From positions 97,724,140 through 97,788,139 of the forward strand of contig NW_026262712.1 in assembly GCF_021869535.1 (NCBI RefSeq): DNA of 64,000 nucleotides. The letters are read 5' to 3'. The notes under the pieces were generated by a model. It searched no databases. It was given only the letters and a program-made list of their open reading frames with translations, and had not been told where the DNA came from. The stretch comes from Mytilus californianus (taxonomy: Eukaryota > Mollusca > Bivalvia > Mytilida > Mytilidae). The translations under genes were made by a program, and so were the position numbers. Within the stretch, counting starts at the first letter, position 1. Every line of letters begins with the position of its first letter. Of this stretch, positions 34,599-44,643 are shown piece by piece.

Positions 34599-35310
34599 CT
34601 AGTTTATGACTTGGATGCGTTAACAATGATGGTGGTTGATAAGGAAATCCAGATCCAGGATGTTAATCCAAAACCGAACAGGTATTTTAGGTATATACAT
34701 GTATATTAGAATTCATCCTCCTGAACATAGTACCCATATATAATAACCATACACCTAATCGCTTTATGGAATTCTGTCCCAGCTGACCTGAGAATCTGCA
34801 GCTGTCCCGCTTCAACCATTGACATCATACTACAATCACTTTTCCATTGTGGCGTCAGATATTTTGTATTATGACGTCAAAATTTTACGTGAACCTTTGT
34901 GATGGCCAGTAATTGCAGACAAATAGCAATAAGTAGGATTCAAAGCAATCTTTAATAATTCAACTCAAATGAAATATTCTTATATATATAGATGATCACA
35001 TGACATCATGAACATAGACGTCGCTTTACTAGTGCCGAAAATAAATTTTTCAAATGCATCTATTGAAAATAAATTATTGCATGCCTTTTATAAGTTCTGC
35101 TTTGGACATAACTGAATAACAATGCCAAATATAATGGAAGCATACATTAAGGTAAATTTCTTTATTTTTCACATAGCATCTGACAGCATTGAATGATACG
35201 ATATGAATCAGCAGATTTATGGTTGTTTTAGAAGTTCAACGAGAAGTTATATATTTTACTTAGTTGGGTGGGTAACATAACATTTATCTTGTCATTATAA
35301 TATAAAAAAA

Positions 35311-35530
35311 AGAAGATGTGGTATGATTGCCAATGAGACAACTCTCCAAAAAAGACCAAAATGACACAGAAATAAACAACTATAGGTCACCTTATGGCCT
35401 TCAACAATGAGCAAAGCCCATACTGCATAGTCAGCTATAAAAGGCCCCGAAATAACAATGTAAAACAATTCAAACGAGAAAACCAACGGCATAATCTATG
35501 TTTGCTCATCATTCATCATGAAAACAATCA
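35311..35530 (+). repeat. Family A repeat, near full length
   Basis: agaagatgtggtatgattgc, caatgagacaactctcc, aactataggtcaccttatgg, gtcagctataaaaggccccg, aaaccaacggcataatctat. One of the best-preserved copies. Confidence 0.8.
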
Positions 35531-36692
35531 CATTACAAATCATTTTAGGAAAGCACTGTGTAAGCAGACATTTCAGGAAGCAACAAGTCTGTAGGCTGAC
35601 TGTATATTATCTGAACAAGTTCATTTCTTGTCAACTTCATAATTATTTCAAACATTTGAATAGATGTCATCCAAGTATGGTCTATTTCTTTTAGCTTAAT
35701 ATTCTTGCTTTTTCAAAGTCATGTTCATTTATTTTTCAACTGCGCCCAGTTAAACCTTTAATTTCAGAAAGGATTTAGGGAAAGGCGATCTGGGTCCCCC
35801 TTTTAAAACCTACATTTAATGTTAATGCAGACATATTACTTGTTCCAAACCAAACCTTGTCAAGTTTCGGGCCCCCGGGTACCCCTTCTTTCTGTAATTC
35901 ATCCTACATCTATTTTTGAATTTGTTGCTTATTTGTTATTTGGTCTATGAATATCTGTCTATATATTGACAAAAAAATCAATGAAACCACATCTTGATGG
36001 TCCCACAAAAATGTTGATAATGTGTACATTTCATTTTTTTTCTAGCTCCTCTCATATGATAGCAGTACCTTTTTGGTCACTATATTGTGTTGCATCTAAA
36101 TATTAATTGTAACACTTTAAAGTGACTGAACAGGTAAAACAAATACTTCTCAAGAAACAGAAAAAGAAGACTACTTGGAACAGCACCAGACTATGTATAA
36201 AAAAAAACTCAGATCGGAATAGCATGGATGATATATTTATACATTTTGTACATCATTGTGAATAAGCAAGGAAAGCTATTAAAAATGGTGCATTTTTTTA
36301 AAGTTTATTGGGTTTTTTATTCATATTCTGTTCGAATTTTCACACAATCTGTCAAAAAGGCAAAACTAACTTTACTGAAACTTTCAAACAATATGAGAAG
36401 TGTTTCATTCACCAAAACACTCTTGCGATTCTGCAAAAAATAATCATGCAAGATTTTGTGAATGAAAGGTGAAAGAAGATCCTGACACAGCGTACCTGAG
36501 CATGTCAATTGCGAACTGACCCAATAATTTATATATCACGACCAGTCAACTGATACTGACATTATCAGATACATGTAGTACACATCAAAGGAAAAATGCA
36601 CAAATTACCGATAAATTGTTAAATATGATATCATAGAATTAAATATGTTTTATTACAAAAAAATGTGTTCTCAATCTTGTCGATAGATATAA

Positions 36693-36830
36693 CAGAATGT
36701 CATATCAGTACCAAAGACAACTCTCCATCCAAGTCACAATTTATAAAAGTAAACCATTATAGGTTGAAGTACAGTCTTCAACATGAAGCCTTGGTTCACA
36801 CCAAACAGCAAGTTATATAGTCCATATCAA
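36693..36830 (+). repeat. Family A repeat, diverged
   Basis: caaagacaactctccatcca, agtacagtcttcaacatgaa, ccaaacagcaagttata; resembles the 24103-24330 subtype. Confidence 0.65.
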
Positions 36831-37723
36831 TTATGACAATAAACATAAACAAACAAAACAACTTTCGCTTACTAATAATCCTGACTATATGTATTACATG
36901 AACTTGTTGCCATCAGAAATGAAAATATAAATATTCCAACAAACAAAAGCATATGCTTACACATGCAACCAAATATAAAGCACTAAATGATAATACCAAT
37001 ATGAAGCTCTCATCTATAGAACTTACAAAAAAAATGTCAAGATTACAAACCGCAACAAAATAATAAAAAATATAAGAAGCCAGCTGACAACATGTTCTAG
37101 AAAATTATTTGCAATTAATATTTCATTCCAAATCCATTACCACAAAACATCTTCTTACAGTTATACTACATCTGGAAATTAGTGATAACAACACTTAACC
37201 TGTACCTTCAAAACTAATTGCTTCTTCTAAGACAAAAGCCAGATGAGATATTCATCACTTGAAGTGCTCCAGCTAGAAATAGAAAGGGGCAGGGTGCCAG
37301 TGAAGGGCAGGGCACTTTTTTATGATAGGAAAAGGCACTTCTCATTTCTTTTGTCTACGTTTCTGTGTGTATCACGAGTTCACTTTTTTTTACTGTATAT
37401 GTTGTTAATAAAGATGCATAAGTTGTTGTTTTGATTATTTACTCTATAAAATTTGCATTAGAAAAGTCATTCATACTACATGTTCATAAAACATGGCAAT
37501 ACACATTCATACATCAGATCACTATTAACCAAAAGAAGCGAAATAAACTTACTATTCTCCCCCCTTGGAAAAAGGCGTCCGGGAGGGGCGCAATTGAAGG
37601 CACCCAGGGCGTGGCTAATGGCACTCAGGGTGCGGCGCCCTTCTAATTTGGGCTAAAGAGACCACTGTCTTCTATACATATAAGATGTAATATTCTCATA
37701 TTTGAACGGCCAACTATAGTAGT

Positions 37724-37862
37724 CAGAGGCGGATTGAGAGAGTTTTCAGGGGACCCCCACCCCCCTTTCGTGGGAAAACTTTGGTTGATCATATACATGT
37801 AGTGAATCACTGAAGCATGACTGGAGCTGGCCCCCTTATGAAAATTTCTAGATCTGCCACTG
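37724..37862. mobile_element. MITE with 5-bp target duplication, copy 2
   Basis: Ends cagaggcggattgaga ... tctagatctgccactg, flanked by gtagt at 37719-37723 and 37863-37867. Interior: tttggttgatcatat, gaatcactgaagcatgactgg, ccccttatgaaaattt. Confidence 0.88.
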
Positions 37863-38949
37863 GTAGTCCATTTTGTCTAGCAGTAATCCTCAAAAGTAAA
37901 TAATACGTTTTTCTTATCAACTTGATTATAACCTTGCTAACTATTACATAACTGTCAAGACACAGTATGCATGTTAAAACTACTTGCATTGTCATAAAGT
38001 GTAAACAATCATATTCCACAAAACAAACAAAAAGTGTTTGTATCGTTACTTTAGCTATTACAAACCATATATATATATATATATTATCATATGTGACTAT
38101 CAAGCCTCCTTCAATGATAACCCTGATTCACCAATACTACAACTAAAATCAAAAGCCAGGAGAAAAAAGACACTATATATTCTAATGCTTGGAGTGCAAG
38201 ATTCCAATAAAAAACCCTATACCCACAAACCACCGACCTCAATACATGTATAAGCAGCTAAAATACGGCAAGCTTTTTAGAAAAGCTATTACTTGTACTT
38301 TATAGACTCTTCAGAAAAGATTTATTCGTGCATAACAGTTGATAGAAACATATCTCAGTTGTCTTTCTTTCTATACGTAAAATTAAATAATACTGTTTAA
38401 TGACACGTGTCAGTGAATGTGGCAGGTGAGATATCATGAGCATTTTCTAATATTCAATTAATAAAATAAAACGATATTAAGATATTAAGATCGGTCTTTA
38501 AAATGGTGCAAATGTAAATTAAACGTAGTCAGCGTTGGCAATTGTACATAGTCTTTATGTTTATTCTTGTCAGTATGAATGCTGCACAAAAACCTTTTAC
38601 TTAAAACTTTCTGTATTGCAACACCGAAAATAATGGCTCGTATGGTTCAACTCTAATTTTAGTGTAAAATCTGTTTGTATCTGCTCAGTTCTTTGACAGT
38701 CAATCGTAAATAGTATAAGTAAAGTTTATTTGAAGTGATTGATGTGTTCAGTATATATAAACAATGATGTGTGCTATTGTCAAAGAATTGAGTATATTCG
38801 CCATAATGATTCCACAATCTCACTTCATTGTTTTATATCTAAATGAAAACTGTCCTTTATTCAATGGTTAGATTTTCTTTGGTTTAGTGTCATCATTTAT
38901 TGTGCTCTCTTTGTAATATGAAGAAATTTTCATAATGTCATTTAAATTA

Positions 38950-39528
38950 TAACAGGTCCAGGTATAAACTGATAACACTGGGAACTACGACAACAGGATA
39001 TAATAGGTCCAGGTATAAACTGTTAACACCGGGAACTACGACAACAGGATATAATAGGTCCAGGTATAAACTGTTAACACTTGGAACTACGACAACAGTA
39101 TATAATAGGTCCAGGTATAAACTGTTTACACTAAGAACTACATTGTACGACAACAGGATATAATAGGTCCAGGTATAAACTGTTAACACTGGGAACTACG
39201 ACAACAGGATATAATAGGTCCAGGTATAAACTGTTAACACTTGGAACTACGACAACAGTATATAATAGGTCCAGGTATAAACTGTTTACACTAAGAACTA
39301 CATTGTACGACAACAGGATATAATAGGTCCAGGTATAAACTGTTAACACTGGGAACTACGACAACAGGATATAATAGGTCCAGGTATAAACTGTTAACAC
39401 TTGGAACTACGACAACAGTATATAATAGGTCCAGATATAAACTGTTAACACTGGGAACTGCGACAACAGGATATAATAGGTCCAGGTATAAACTGTTAAC
39501 ACTGGGAACTACGAGAACAGGATACAAA
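38950..39528. repeat. 51/58-bp minisatellite with higher-order structure, 11 copies
   Basis: Anchor ggtccaggtataaactg at 38955, 39006, 39057, 39108, 39166, 39217, 39268, 39326, 39377, 39428 and 39479. Spacings 51,51,51,58,51,51,58,51,51,51 show a 160-bp higher-order block (51+51+58). Because 51 = 3 x 17, the minus strand reads as a YLDLLYPVVVVPSVNS repeat. I treat this as non-coding. Confidence 0.95.
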
Positions 39529-40187
39529 TCTCGCGGCGCTATTCTTATATTGATTATCCACAAGGTTCTTAACTGGCCAGTCAATAAGCAGTCATATATT
39601 TAGAATTTGTCAACGATGTCTTATCTTTGTCTTTTGGTCTTTTTAACAATTGATATAGCGAAAGGTCGATTAAGAACTTATTATCTAAAGTGTGTGTTTT
39701 CTTTTTTTGTTGAAGACTGTACTTTGACTCTGGGCATCTATTTATGGGAAAAGAGTTAAGGCCAAATAGTATAAAAAATGTCTCTGGTTTTCTTTGTTTC
39801 CTGATGCTGTACCTCCAGTTACGCTATGGTACACTTATAATAGACTGCCTTAATGATTGTAATAATATGAAAGTCAATGAAAATAATAACAAAAATAAGC
39901 ATTTATTTATGAGTTTAATGATTAGTTATAAACCTCTCCATCAAATTAAATATATTTGTATGAAAAACATATACTTTTAAATTGAAACAATACAACTGTG
40001 TTGTGTCTCCCCTTAATAGAAAAGGTAATTCTTTTATACAGATTTATCAAATTCATTATGTTGTCTAATTGTAAAAATTAACTTTCCGTCAGCCTCTAAA
40101 AACAAGGATTTAATCATAGAGTATATTACTAGACAGCAGCTGGACTCTCACTTTAACATGAGGTAACGTGAGTATTATTTCTTTTTA

Positions 40188-40246
40188 TGGATAACGATTT
40201 CCCGCCAGAAATTCAAATCGAGATTTGGAAACATTTGAGGCCCGTG
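40188..40246 (+). other. Exon-like segment with F-box-like peptide, doubtful
   Basis: Plus-strand ATG at 40188 starts MDNDFPPEIQIEIWKHLRPV, which looks like the beginning of an F-box (LPxEIxxxIxxHL), followed by gtgtgg at 40247. On the minus strand the same segment lies directly after a good acceptor (TTTTTCATTTTCAG, about 40261-40248). No continuation was found on either strand. Confidence 0.2.
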
Positions 40247-40490
40247 TCGGTGTGGTCTGAAAATGAAAAAACACGTACAACTATTAATATGTATAAACAT
40301 AATGTCTGAAGATAATATTTAAAAGATAGCATATGGAATACTTAATAATCATCGTTGATAAATGAAGAAATTATTAGGAAAATAAGGTTCAAACTACCTC
40401 GGGTACAAAATAAGGCTATTCTTTTTATATCCCTTTTGATCATATTGCTCGTCTTTGTATTGGATTTGGCCATTCCAATTGTTTTGACTC

Positions 40491-40540
40491 GAGCGCCACT
40501 GAAAAGGTTTATGTAGACGAATCGCACTCCTGGCGTATCA
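40491..40540 (+). ncRNA. Hammerhead ribozyme remnant, decayed core
   Basis: Layout of a type I hammerhead: agcgcca (40492-40498), CTGAAAA where CTGATGA is required (40499-40505), a stem II region ggtttatgtagac, GAAT where GAAA is required (40519-40522), a short stem III, then tggcgt (40531-40536). Closing helix I (GAGCGCCA with TGGCGT) keeps six pairs including one wobble, while at least two core bases and the GAAA are changed. It is probably a dead copy of the small hammerhead retroelements ('retrozymes') reported in mussels. Confidence 0.5.
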
Positions 40541-40847
40541 AATTATAAGCCTGGTATCTTTAATGAGTTGGGTTTTTTTTTATATTCAGATTTGAGCATT
40601 CCCGTAGAAGGTTAATTTAGAAAAGTTATGAAACGTTTGAATTCTATGTTATCGTTCCCTTGTTATCCACTAGACCTACATTTAAATTCTACATTATCGG
40701 TCCCTTGTTATCTACAGGACATATGTTTGAATTTACTATATAGTTTCCTTGTTATCTACTAAACATACGTTTGAATTCTGTTATAATTTCCTCGCTTTCT
40801 ACTGGATATACGTATGAATTATACGTTATCATTCCCTTTTATAAAAA

Positions 40848-41372
40848 TTGGAGATGTGGTATGATTTCAAATGAGACAACTACAATGTATCCAACAAAGT
40901 TCAAATGAAGTGGATGTAAGTAATTATAGGCAACCATACGGCCTTCAACAACGAGAAAACCCCATACCGTATAGTCTGCTATTAAAGGCCCCGACATAAA
41001 AAAATATGAAACAATTCAATTGACAAAACTAATAGCTTTAAAAAAAAATATAAAAAAAAAATTACGAAAAACAAATATGATGGACATGAACCAACGACAA
41101 CCATTGAAATATAGGCTCCTGACTTGGAGCAGGCAAAATATATATAAAGAATGTGGCGGGATTAAACACGTTTCAAGGCGACAACCCTCCCCTAACCTAG
41201 GACAGTGGTGTAACGGCACAACATAAGAAAAAACAACAAAACAATAAACGAAAAATAAATATGAGAAACAGTATTAAACGACAACCACTGAAAAACAGGC
41301 TCCTGACTTGGAAAAGGCACATATAGAATGTTAAGGGATTAAACATGTTTGCTGGCGCCAAACCATACGTTA
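40848..41372. repeat. Family A copy followed by two family B copies, inside the minisatellite
   Basis: 40848-41030 is family A (ggagatgtggtatgatttca, accatacggccttcaac, ggccccgacat). 41075-41222 and 41250-41372 are family B in minus orientation (both with caacgac/aacgacaaccac and ggctcctgacttgga). Confidence 0.7.
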
Positions 41373-42930
41373 TCATTTGCTTGTTATCCACCGGACATAC
41401 GTGTGAATTCCTCGTTATCGTTCCTTTGCTATCTATTATACATACGCTAGAATTCTACGTTTTTATGTCCTTGCTATCTACCGGAGATACGTATGAGTTC
41501 TACGTAATCTTCCCCTTGTTATCTACTAGATATACGCTTCAATTCTTCATAATCTTTCCCTTGTGATCTACTAAACATAACTATAACGTTCCCTCGCTAC
41601 CTGGTAGACATGCGTAGGAGTTCTACGCTATCATTCCCTTGTTATCTACCGGAGATACGTAGGAGTTCTACGTAATCTTCCCCTTGTTATCTACTAGACA
41701 TACGCTTCAATTCTTCATAATATTTCCCTTGTTATCTACTAAACATAACTATGAGTACTACGTTATCGTTCCCTCGCTACCTGGTAGACATGCGTATGAG
41801 TTCTACGTTATCATTCCCTTGCGATCTACCGGAGATACGTAAGATTTCTGCGTTATCGTTACCTTGCTACCCACCGGACATGTGTATGAGTTCTACGTTA
41901 TCGCTCCCTTGTTCTCTACCAGACCTACGTATAAGTTCTACTTTATATCTACCAGGACATACATATGAGTCCTACCTTATCGTTTCCTTGTTATCTAAAA
42001 GAGATGCGCATGAGTTCTACGTTATTGTCCCCTTACTATCTACTAGACATACGCATGTATTCTATGTAATATTTCCTTTGTTATCTACTAGACATAAGTA
42101 TGATTTCTACGTTATCATTCCCCTTTTATGTACTAGAAATACGAATTAGTTCGGCGTCATCATTCCCTTGATAACTTCTAGACATACGCAGGAATTCTTC
42201 GTAATCCTTCCCTTGTAATCTACTAGACATACGGATGAGTACTACGGTATCATTCCCTTGCTATTTTTGAGACAAACGGAGGAATATTACGTTATAATTC
42301 CCTTGATATCTTCTAGACACACATATGAATTCTACGCAATATTTCCCTTGTAATCAACTAGAAATGCGTACGAGTTCTACATTATCGTTCCTTTACTATC
42401 TGCTAGAAATACGAATGAGTTCTCCGTTGTCGTTCTCTTACTGTCTACCAGATACACTAATGAGTTTCTACGTTATCGTTCCCTTCCTGTCTACCAGACA
42501 CACTAATGAATTCTCCGTTATCGTTCCCTTTTTATTTACTATTCATACGTATGAGTTCTCTTGTATCATTCCTTTGCTATCCACAAGATCCACGTATTAA
42601 TGCTACTTAATCTTTCCCTTGTTATCTACTAGACGTATCAGTTATACGTTATCGTTCCCTTGATACATACTAGACATACGTATGAAGTCTACGTAACTTT
42701 TCTCTTGTTATCTATCAGATATACGTATCAATTTTACGATATTGATATATTACTATCAACTAGACATCGTTCCCCGTCCCTCTACTAGACATACGTTTGA
42801 ATTCTACCTTATCGTTCCCTTGTTATCTACAAGACATATGTTTGAATTCTACCTTATCGTTCCCTTGTTATCTACTAGACATACGTTTGAATTCTATTAA
42901 TGGTTATCTTACTATCTACAAGACAAGTGT

Positions 42931-43085
42931 CAGAGGCGGATTTAGAGGGTTTTTCAGGCCCCCCCTCCCCTTTGTAGTAAAAATTTGGTTGATTATATAG
43001 GGAATCACTGAAACATGACTGGAGCGGGCCCCCTCTTAGGCAGTCAGTGGGCCCCCACTTATGAAAATTTCTGAATCCGCCACTG
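42931..43085. mobile_element. MITE with 5-bp target duplication, copy 3 (longest)
   Basis: Ends cagaggcggatttaga ... tctgaatccgccactg, flanked by agtgt at 42926-42930 and 43086-43090. Interior contains two inverted ggccccccctc/gagcgggccccctc blocks. It is inserted into the 45-bp minisatellite, so it is younger than the array. Confidence 0.9.
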
Positions 43086-43365
43086 AGTGTATTATTCCTT
43101 GTTATCAACTAGACATAGGTATGCATTCTATTTTATCATTCCCTTGTTTTCTACTCGAAATACGTATGAATTCTACATTATGTTATCTTATTATCGACTA
43201 GGCATACACATGAATTTTACGATATTGTTACCTTTCTGGCTACTAGACATACGTATGAATTCTACGTTATTCTTACCCAGATAATGGCGAGACAAAAGCA
43301 TTGTGCTGCATACGAGACATTTGCATGTTTCTTATAAACAACGATGAGAGTGTCTGTTGTTTAAT

Positions 43366-43655
43366 GGTGTTAAGTTGACCTATAAATGTAAAGATAAGTT
43401 GTCAAATTGTGTTATTAATAAGTTAACTTAAGATGTAATAATGAATTGTTAAATTGCGTAAATGTGACCTACAAATGTAATTATAAGTGTCAAATGGTGT
43501 TAAGTTGACCTACAAATGTTTATCCTAAATTGTCAAATTGTGTAAAGTTGACCTACAAATATAATTATAAATTGTCAAATTGGGTTACGTTGACCCACAA
43601 ATGTGATTATAATTTGTCAAATTGTGTCAATGTGACCTACAAAGGCAATGACTAA
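43366..43655. repeat. About 45-60-bp degenerate tandem repeat
   Basis: ttgacctacaaatgtaat, tataaattgtcaaattgtgt recurs about six times. Confidence 0.85.
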
Positions 43656-43674
43656 TCGTTTCACACCACGTGTA

Positions 43675-44138
43675 GGTGTAATACCACCAAATTATAGTAC
43701 ATCACATCCGAAAAAGGGTCGAAAAAAAATATTCCCTTGAATTTGACAGTTGTAGCATATTAATCCCACATTTCATTGCAGTAATAAAATGTCTGAGTCA
43801 TAAACATATATCTTGGGTGTTTCAAAGCACCATTATTTTTTTATTGGGTGTTTCTATAGAATATTTTGGAAAATTGAGGTTACATGGTTACTAAAGCTTT
43901 TACACAGGAAAAAAGGGGTGAAATTTGATTGGTTAACTTCCAGTGATGGTTATTTTCTTATATGCTTTTATATGCAATGAAATGTTATGTGAAATTTTGT
44001 CTACAGTACTGGACAGGATAAAACTTTACTCATGCCAAGTATTTCTTTATTTCAAACAAAGATAAATTCTGCACATTTTTTTGAAAAGTGCAAATTTAAC
44101 AAAGACTAATAGGGGAAAATCATTGGTGGTATTACACC
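43675..44138. mobile_element. TA-flanked TIR element, 464 bp
   Basis: TIR ggtgtaataccaccaa / ttggtggtattacacc, flanked by TA at 43673-43674 and 44139-44140. AT-rich interior, no transposase. Probably a non-autonomous Tc1/mariner-like or similar element. Confidence 0.8.
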
Positions 44139-44473
44139 TATTAGTAACATTATATGTTGATTTTTTTATTTATTTTTTTATGTACTGTATTCTTAGCTTT
44201 TTTTTTATAATGTTAGTGAAGTCAGCTCAGGGGTAAATCGAATGCCTGAATATATGTCAACCAGATCTTCTACCAATCTAATGTTTTTTTTTCAGAAATA
44301 CTTTTTTTCTTTTTGTAAGTAAAACCAGTAAAACGTACTGTTTTCTTGACTTTTCATATTAATACTTTGTAATTGTTTTTATTTCAGATCATTTTTTGAT
44401 TACTTATTATCATTGGGTATTTTGGTTTATATGTATGAATCATTTCAACATTCAAAAACTCTTTAAAGTTTAC

Positions 44474-44643
44474 CTGGTGTAAATCCTGTATGTTTAAAAT
44501 CATTTTCATAATAAAACCGATCTCCAACTTTGTAATTCAAAAACTGTAGACTGAATAGACACTGAAAGGTAGGTCCTAACAGTGATCCTGGCATTGGTAT
44601 TTCTGATAAAGCTCCGGGGAAAATGTCAATATCATTCGGATGG
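44474..44643 (-). CDS. Peroxidase exon: C-terminal part of the domain
   Basis: Acceptor ATTATAG, donor CCAG|GTAAAC, phase 2 to 1. Motifs: HPNDIDIFPGALSE, PMPGSLLGPTFQC, GDRFYYEN, FTPG. A further exon with the terminal C-D-N helix is expected at lower coordinates but was not identified. Confidence 0.9.

Larger units (their letters stand above)
40620..43285. repeat. Large degenerate minisatellite array, about 45-bp units
   Basis: Consensus blocks cgttcccttgttatctacta, gacatacgtatgaattctac repeat about every 45 bp for 2.6 kb (e.g. gttatctac at 41641, 41686, 41731). It is interrupted by family A and B repeats (40848-41372) and by a MITE (42931-43085). A 45-bp period (15 codons) creates spurious open frames. 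Confidence 0.9.
29245..44473. other. 15-kb stretch between the two genes, mostly repeats
   Basis: Apart from the two doubtful exon-like segments (34431-34598, 40188-40246) I see no coding signal. The stretch holds the elements and arrays listed individually plus plain AT-rich DNA (about 32200-33150, 34650-35300, 35550-36650, 38250-38900). The missing terminal peroxidase exon would be expected somewhere here. Confidence 0.6.

Noticed and set aside
38947-39584. Overlapping minus-strand open frames with YLDLLYPVVVVPSVNS repeats
   Set aside because: They follow from a 51-bp (17-codon) minisatellite that happens to lack stops; 58-bp units break the frame.
41345-42600. Series of plus-strand open frames with STLSFPCYLPDMRM-type repeats
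   Set aside because: Artefact of the 45-bp degenerate minisatellite; many frameshifts and no conserved domain.
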